From assembly GCA_902795845.1 (NCBI GenBank), contig CADBMU010000050.1:1-8255 (forward strand): DNA of 8,255 nucleotides. The letters are read 5' to 3'. A program made the position numbers and the translations under genes. The notes below the pieces were generated by a model. The model was given only the letters and a program-made list of their open reading frames with translations, was not told the DNA's origin and ran no database searches. Shown here piece after piece: positions 6,815-8,255 of this stretch. This DNA comes from an uncultured Erysipelotrichaceae bacterium (GTDB taxonomy: Bacteria > Bacillota_I > Bacilli_A > RF39 > UBA660). Each line of letters begins with the position of its first letter. Positions within the stretch are counted from its first letter, which is position 1.

Positions 6815-6843
6815 TTGTGCTATTTTTTTTGAGTTTTTATAGT
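6815..6843 (+). promoter_or_regulatory. Candidate promoter for the nuclease gene
   Basis: TTGTGC at 6815-6820 and TATAGT at 6838-6843 are separated by exactly 17 bp. The -10 matches consensus at five of six bases and the -35 only at TTG. Transcription would start near 6850, leaving about a 70-nt leader before the ATG at 6922. It is back to back with the rimP promoter. Moderate confidence because the region is very T-rich. Confidence 0.45.
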
Positions 6844-6921
6844 TTTTTTAACAAATTTGCTTATAAAAAAAGGAAATGAGACTTTTTTTGGTAATAAGAT
6901 AGTAGAGGGAGGTTTTTCAAA

Positions 6922-7662
6922 ATGAAGAACGAAATTAATGAATTAGTAAAAAAATATGATGAAATTAAAAAAGAAGGATATATTAAATCGCATGTTCCAT
7001 ATAAAAATGGTGCCGGTATTACTTTAGAAAATTTATTAGGTTCAAGCGGTGCTGATTTTTGTATTCCAGATTATAATGGAATTGAAATAAAAGCAATTAG
7101 AGATTATCCATATGCTGAATTTGATTTAGTAAATATAAGTCCCGATGGCAGCCATTATTATCCATCTCAATGGATTGCAAATAATTTTGGTTATCCTGAT
7201 AAAGACTTTAAAGATATAAAAGTTTTTAAAGGAAATATAAATGCTGTAGGATTAACAAAAATAGGATTATTTTATTATTTCAAATTAAGAATAGATAGAA
7301 CTTCTAAAAAAGTTTTTATTCAAGTTTTTAATTATAATAAAGAATTTATTAATGAAGACATTTATTGGGATTTTGATTCAATTGAAAAAAAATTAAATCA
7401 AAAATTAAAGTATCTTGCACTTTTTAATGTAAAAAAATTATATTCAAATAATTCATACTATTATTTTTATGAAAAAATGAATATATATACTTTAAATAAT
7501 TTTGAATATTTTTTAAATTCTTTAGAAAATGGAAAAATATTTGTAACTTTTAAAACAGGTGTTTTTAAAAGTGGAAAGTACATTGGACATTTTCAGGATC
7601 ATGGCACAGCTTTTAGAATTACAAAGAATAATATAGAATCTTTATTTAAAAAAATTTATTAA
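6922..7662 (+). CDS. Probable MvaI/BcnI-family restriction endonuclease
   Basis: A 246-residue soluble protein resembling the MvaI/BcnI restriction enzymes, monomeric relatives of MutH that cut CC(W or S)GG-type sites one strand at a time. The N-terminal part has G-x-TLENLLG (Glu36), then PDYNGIEIK, giving a PD-(D/E)XK-like active site of Asp50, Glu55 and Lys57. The C-terminal part has SGKYIGH (217-223) and DHGTAFRI (226-233), a second family hallmark. A strong GGGAGG site at 6907-6912 lies 9 nt before the ATG. It is the only right-facing gene here, divergent from the rimP operon and convergent with tRNA-Pro. No methyltransferase or other partner is visible. The protein is rich in Asn, Lys, Tyr and Ile and the coding sequence very AT-rich, which may suggest horizontal origin. 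The family call is by motif recognition; specificity and activity cannot be read from the sequence. Confidence 0.8.
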   Translation: MKNEINELVKKYDEIKKEGYIKSHVPYKNGAGITLENLLGSSGADFCIPDYNGIEIKAIRDYPYAEFDLVNISPDGSHYYPSQWIANNFGYPDKDFKDIKVFKGNINAVGLTKIGLFYYFKLRIDRTSKKVFIQVFNYNKEFINEDIYWDFDSIEKKLNQKLKYLALFNVKKLYSNNSYYYFYEKMNIYTLNNFEYFLNSLENGKIFVTFKTGVFKSGKYIGHFQDHGTAFRITKNNIESLFKKIY

Positions 7663-7665
7663 TCC

Positions 7666-7675
7666 AAGGGAGTCG
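7666..7675. repeat. 10-nt echo of the tRNA-Arg T-arm
   Basis: AAGGGAGTCG just after the nuclease stop is identical to 7860-7869 in the 3' half of tRNA-Arg. The similarity extends imperfectly (CCAA here, CCCAAA there, a one-base gap). Such fragments can be left by integration or recombination at tRNA 3' ends, but ten bases may also be chance. Its GGGAGT can also pair with ACTCC at 7702-7706. Confidence 0.3.
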
Positions 7676-7690
7676 CATTTTCTTTTATTC

Positions 7691-7714
7691 AAAATAAAAA
7701 AACTCCGAAGAGTT
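7691..7714 (-). terminator. Terminator downstream of tRNA-Pro
   Basis: On the minus strand AACTC (7714-7710) and GAGTT (7705-7701) enclose TTCG, forming the very stable C(UUCG)G tetraloop, followed by a long T-run broken by one A. The stem is short (5 bp), but tetraloop and T-run make a convincing intrinsic terminator. It ends the Arg-Pro tRNA transcript and lies between the convergent nuclease and tRNA genes. Confidence 0.8.
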
Positions 7715-7725
7715 AATTATTAAAA

Positions 7726-7802
7726 TGGTCGAGAAGACAGGATTCGAACCTGCGACCCCTTGGTCCCAAACCAAGTGCACTACCAAGCTGTGCTACTTCT
7801 CG
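7726..7802 (-). tRNA. tRNA-Pro (anticodon UGG)
   Basis: A 77-nt cloverleaf with CCA encoded at the 3' end (7728-7726). Acceptor arms CGAGAAG and CTTCTCG pair fully, the discriminator is A, the anticodon stem ACTTGG... encloses a loop with TGG, and the T-arm has the GGTTCGAATCC form. UGG reads all or most proline codons by wobble. It lies 46 bp after tRNA-Arg and is followed by an intrinsic terminator. Confidence 0.97.
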
Positions 7803-7811
7803 ATATATAAT

Positions 7812-7820
7812 ATTATAGCA
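7812..7820 (-). promoter_or_regulatory. Possible extended -10 promoter for tRNA-Pro
   Basis: The minus strand reads TGCTATAAT in the Arg-Pro spacer, a perfect -10 with a TG extension. The expected start is about 7805, only a few bases before the tRNA 5' end. No convincing -35 is visible. Co-transcription with tRNA-Arg is the simpler reading, and chance in AT-rich DNA is possible. Confidence 0.35.
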
Positions 7821-7848
7821 CTTTTTTTTAATAATGCTACAAAAAATA

Positions 7849-7925
7849 TGGTGCGCCCAAAGGGAGTCGAACCCCTAACCTTTAGATCCGTAGTCTAACG
7901 CTCTATCCAGTTGAGCTATGAGCGC
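7849..7925 (-). tRNA. tRNA-Arg (anticodon ACG)
   Basis: A 77-nt cloverleaf with encoded CCA (7851-7849). Acceptor arms GCGCTCA and TGGGCGC pair with one G-T wobble. The anticodon stem TTAGA/TCTAA encloses CTACGGA, giving anticodon ACG, whose A is normally edited to inosine by TadA so that it reads CGU, CGC and CGA. The T-arm is GGTTCGACTCC-like. It has its own good upstream promoter. Confidence 0.97.
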
Positions 7926-7945
7926 ATCTCATCAAGCGCAACTAA

Positions 7946-7974
7946 ATTATATAATATAAAAAAAAAAATTGCAA
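7946..7974 (-). promoter_or_regulatory. Promoter for tRNA-Arg (and likely tRNA-Pro)
   Basis: On the minus strand TTGCAA (7974-7969) and a perfect TATAAT (7951-7946) are separated by exactly 17 bp, most of it a T-run. Transcription would begin near 7939, about 14 nt before the tRNA-Arg 5' end. This is the best sigma-A-type promoter in the window. tRNA-Arg and tRNA-Pro probably share it, since no terminator separates them. Confidence 0.7.
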
Positions 7975-8011
7975 GTTTTTTATATTAATTTGCTTAATTT
8001 ATTCCAATTGC

Positions 8012-8118
8012 TTTATTGACAACATGAACCCAGTTATGATTTCACAGCTGAAGCACCTTCTATTAAAAAATAAAAAATAAACTTAATATGCAAATCATCA
8101 CTGCCTATTGTCAATAAA
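8012..8118. other. 107-nt nested inverted-repeat element, function unknown
   Basis: The gap between tRNA-Arg and tRNA-Lys contains no gene but holds a bounded structure. TTTATTGACAA at 8012-8022 is exactly mirrored at 8108-8118. Inside, ATGATTT at 8036-8042 is mirrored by AAATCAT at 8092-8098, and four more pairs (CAGT with ACTG) extend that helix across one mismatch. The centre is A/T-runs plus a more balanced segment with a GAAG/CTTC mini-hairpin and a CAGCTG palindrome. It could be an untranscribed miniature mobile element, a small structured RNA, or chance in AT-rich DNA. No long ORF, clear target-site duplication or terminal T-run is visible. Confidence 0.4.
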
Positions 8119-8133
8119 TTTTCTCGGCATAAA

Positions 8134-8159
8134 ATATAAAAAACTCAGTTATCTGAGTT
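8134..8159 (-). terminator. Terminator downstream of tRNA-Lys
   Basis: On the minus strand AACTCAG (8159-8153) pairs perfectly with CTGAGTT (8148-8142) around the 4-nt loop ATAA, followed by TTTT and a further AT-rich tail. It lies 11 bp after the tRNA-Lys CCA end, which shows that tRNA-Lys ends its own transcript and is not joined to tRNA-Arg. Confidence 0.85.
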
Positions 8160-8170
8160 AATTTTTAAGA

Positions 8171-8246
8171 TGGTGTCCCGCCCGAGATTCGAACTCGGGA
8201 CCCTTTGATTAAAAGTCAAATGCTCTACCAGCTGAGCTAACGGGAC
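8171..8246 (-). tRNA. tRNA-Lys (anticodon UUU)
   Basis: A 76-nt cloverleaf with encoded CCA (8173-8171). Acceptor arms GTCCCGT and GCGGGAC pair with one T-G wobble. The anticodon stem TTTGA/TCAAA encloses CTTTTAA, giving anticodon TTT. The T-arm CCGAGTTCGAATCTCGG is canonical. Its promoter must lie beyond the right edge of the window. Confidence 0.97.
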
Positions 8247-8255
8247 AAAAACATG

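Noticed and set aside
6876..6902. Eight-residue leader ORF (MRLFLVIR) in the nuclease 5' region
   Set aside because: The AAGGA stretch is too close to its ATG for normal initiation and no attenuator structure accompanies it.
7668..7706. GGGAGT...ACTCC hairpin as a terminator for the nuclease gene on the plus strand
   Set aside because: No T-run follows on the plus strand; the A-run there is the complement of the tRNA-Pro terminator tail. The nuclease terminator remains unidentified.
8000..8070. Left-facing short open frames reading EGASAVKS and WVHVVNKAIGIN-like peptides
   Set aside because: They are in different frames, lack a start and ribosome site, and are interrupted by stops; not convincing as a degraded gene.
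8024..8080. Right-facing 18-codon ORF (MNPVMISQ...) within the tRNA spacer
   Set aside because: No Shine-Dalgarno site, very short, and it lies inside the inverted-repeat element, which explains the open frame better.
1..8255. CRISPR array, T-box, riboswitch, insertion sequence or toxin-antitoxin pair
   Set aside because: No regularly spaced direct repeats, no T-box-like leader, no transposase frame and no small two-gene cassette are visible.

Overview
The window comes from an AT-rich, low-GC Gram-positive bacterium (Bacillota/Bacilli, or a related lineage near the Mycoplasmatota). The evidence is the composition, the rimP-nusA-rnpM-infB-rbfA-truB gene order, purine-rich Shine-Dalgarno (SD) sites on most genes, and a YlmC/YmxH-family protein. 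Tryptophan is read from TGG and lspA ends in TGA, so the standard bacterial code fits. I cannot place the genus.

Positions 1-6780 hold a left-running block of nine tightly packed genes. The first six form the conserved transcription/translation operon: rimP (30S maturation), nusA (elongation and termination factor), rnpM/ylxR (RNA-binding RNase P modulator), infB (IF-2), rbfA (30S maturation) and truB (tRNA psi55 synthase). A likely intrinsic terminator overlaps the truB stop. Three genes follow: a ylmC-like PRC-barrel gene, lspA (signal peptidase II) and rluD-like (23S pseudouridine synthase). A second terminator overlaps the rluD stop. Positions 1-93 hold no gene, only a perfect 9-bp inverted repeat with a weak promoter-like sequence.

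Positions 6781-6921 are a divergent promoter region. To the left is an extended -10 promoter for rimP, followed by a stem-loop in the mRNA leader that resembles a weak, possibly NusA-controlled attenuator. To the right is a promoter for a lone gene (6922-7662) encoding a probable MvaI/BcnI-type (MutH-like fold) restriction endonuclease. No methyltransferase gene is present in the window.

Positions 7663-8255 hold three left-facing tRNA genes: Pro(UGG), Arg(ACG) and Lys(UUU), each with an encoded CCA. Arg has its own strong promoter. Intrinsic terminators follow Pro and Lys. Between Arg and Lys is a 245-bp gap without a gene; it contains the Arg promoter and an unexplained 107-nt nested inverted-repeat element.

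The core genes are ordinary. The points worth a second look are the rimP leader hairpin, a RimP that appears to lack its C-terminal domain, the absence of ylxQ between rnpM and infB, the orphan nuclease, and the 107-nt element. I see no convincing new multi-gene system.
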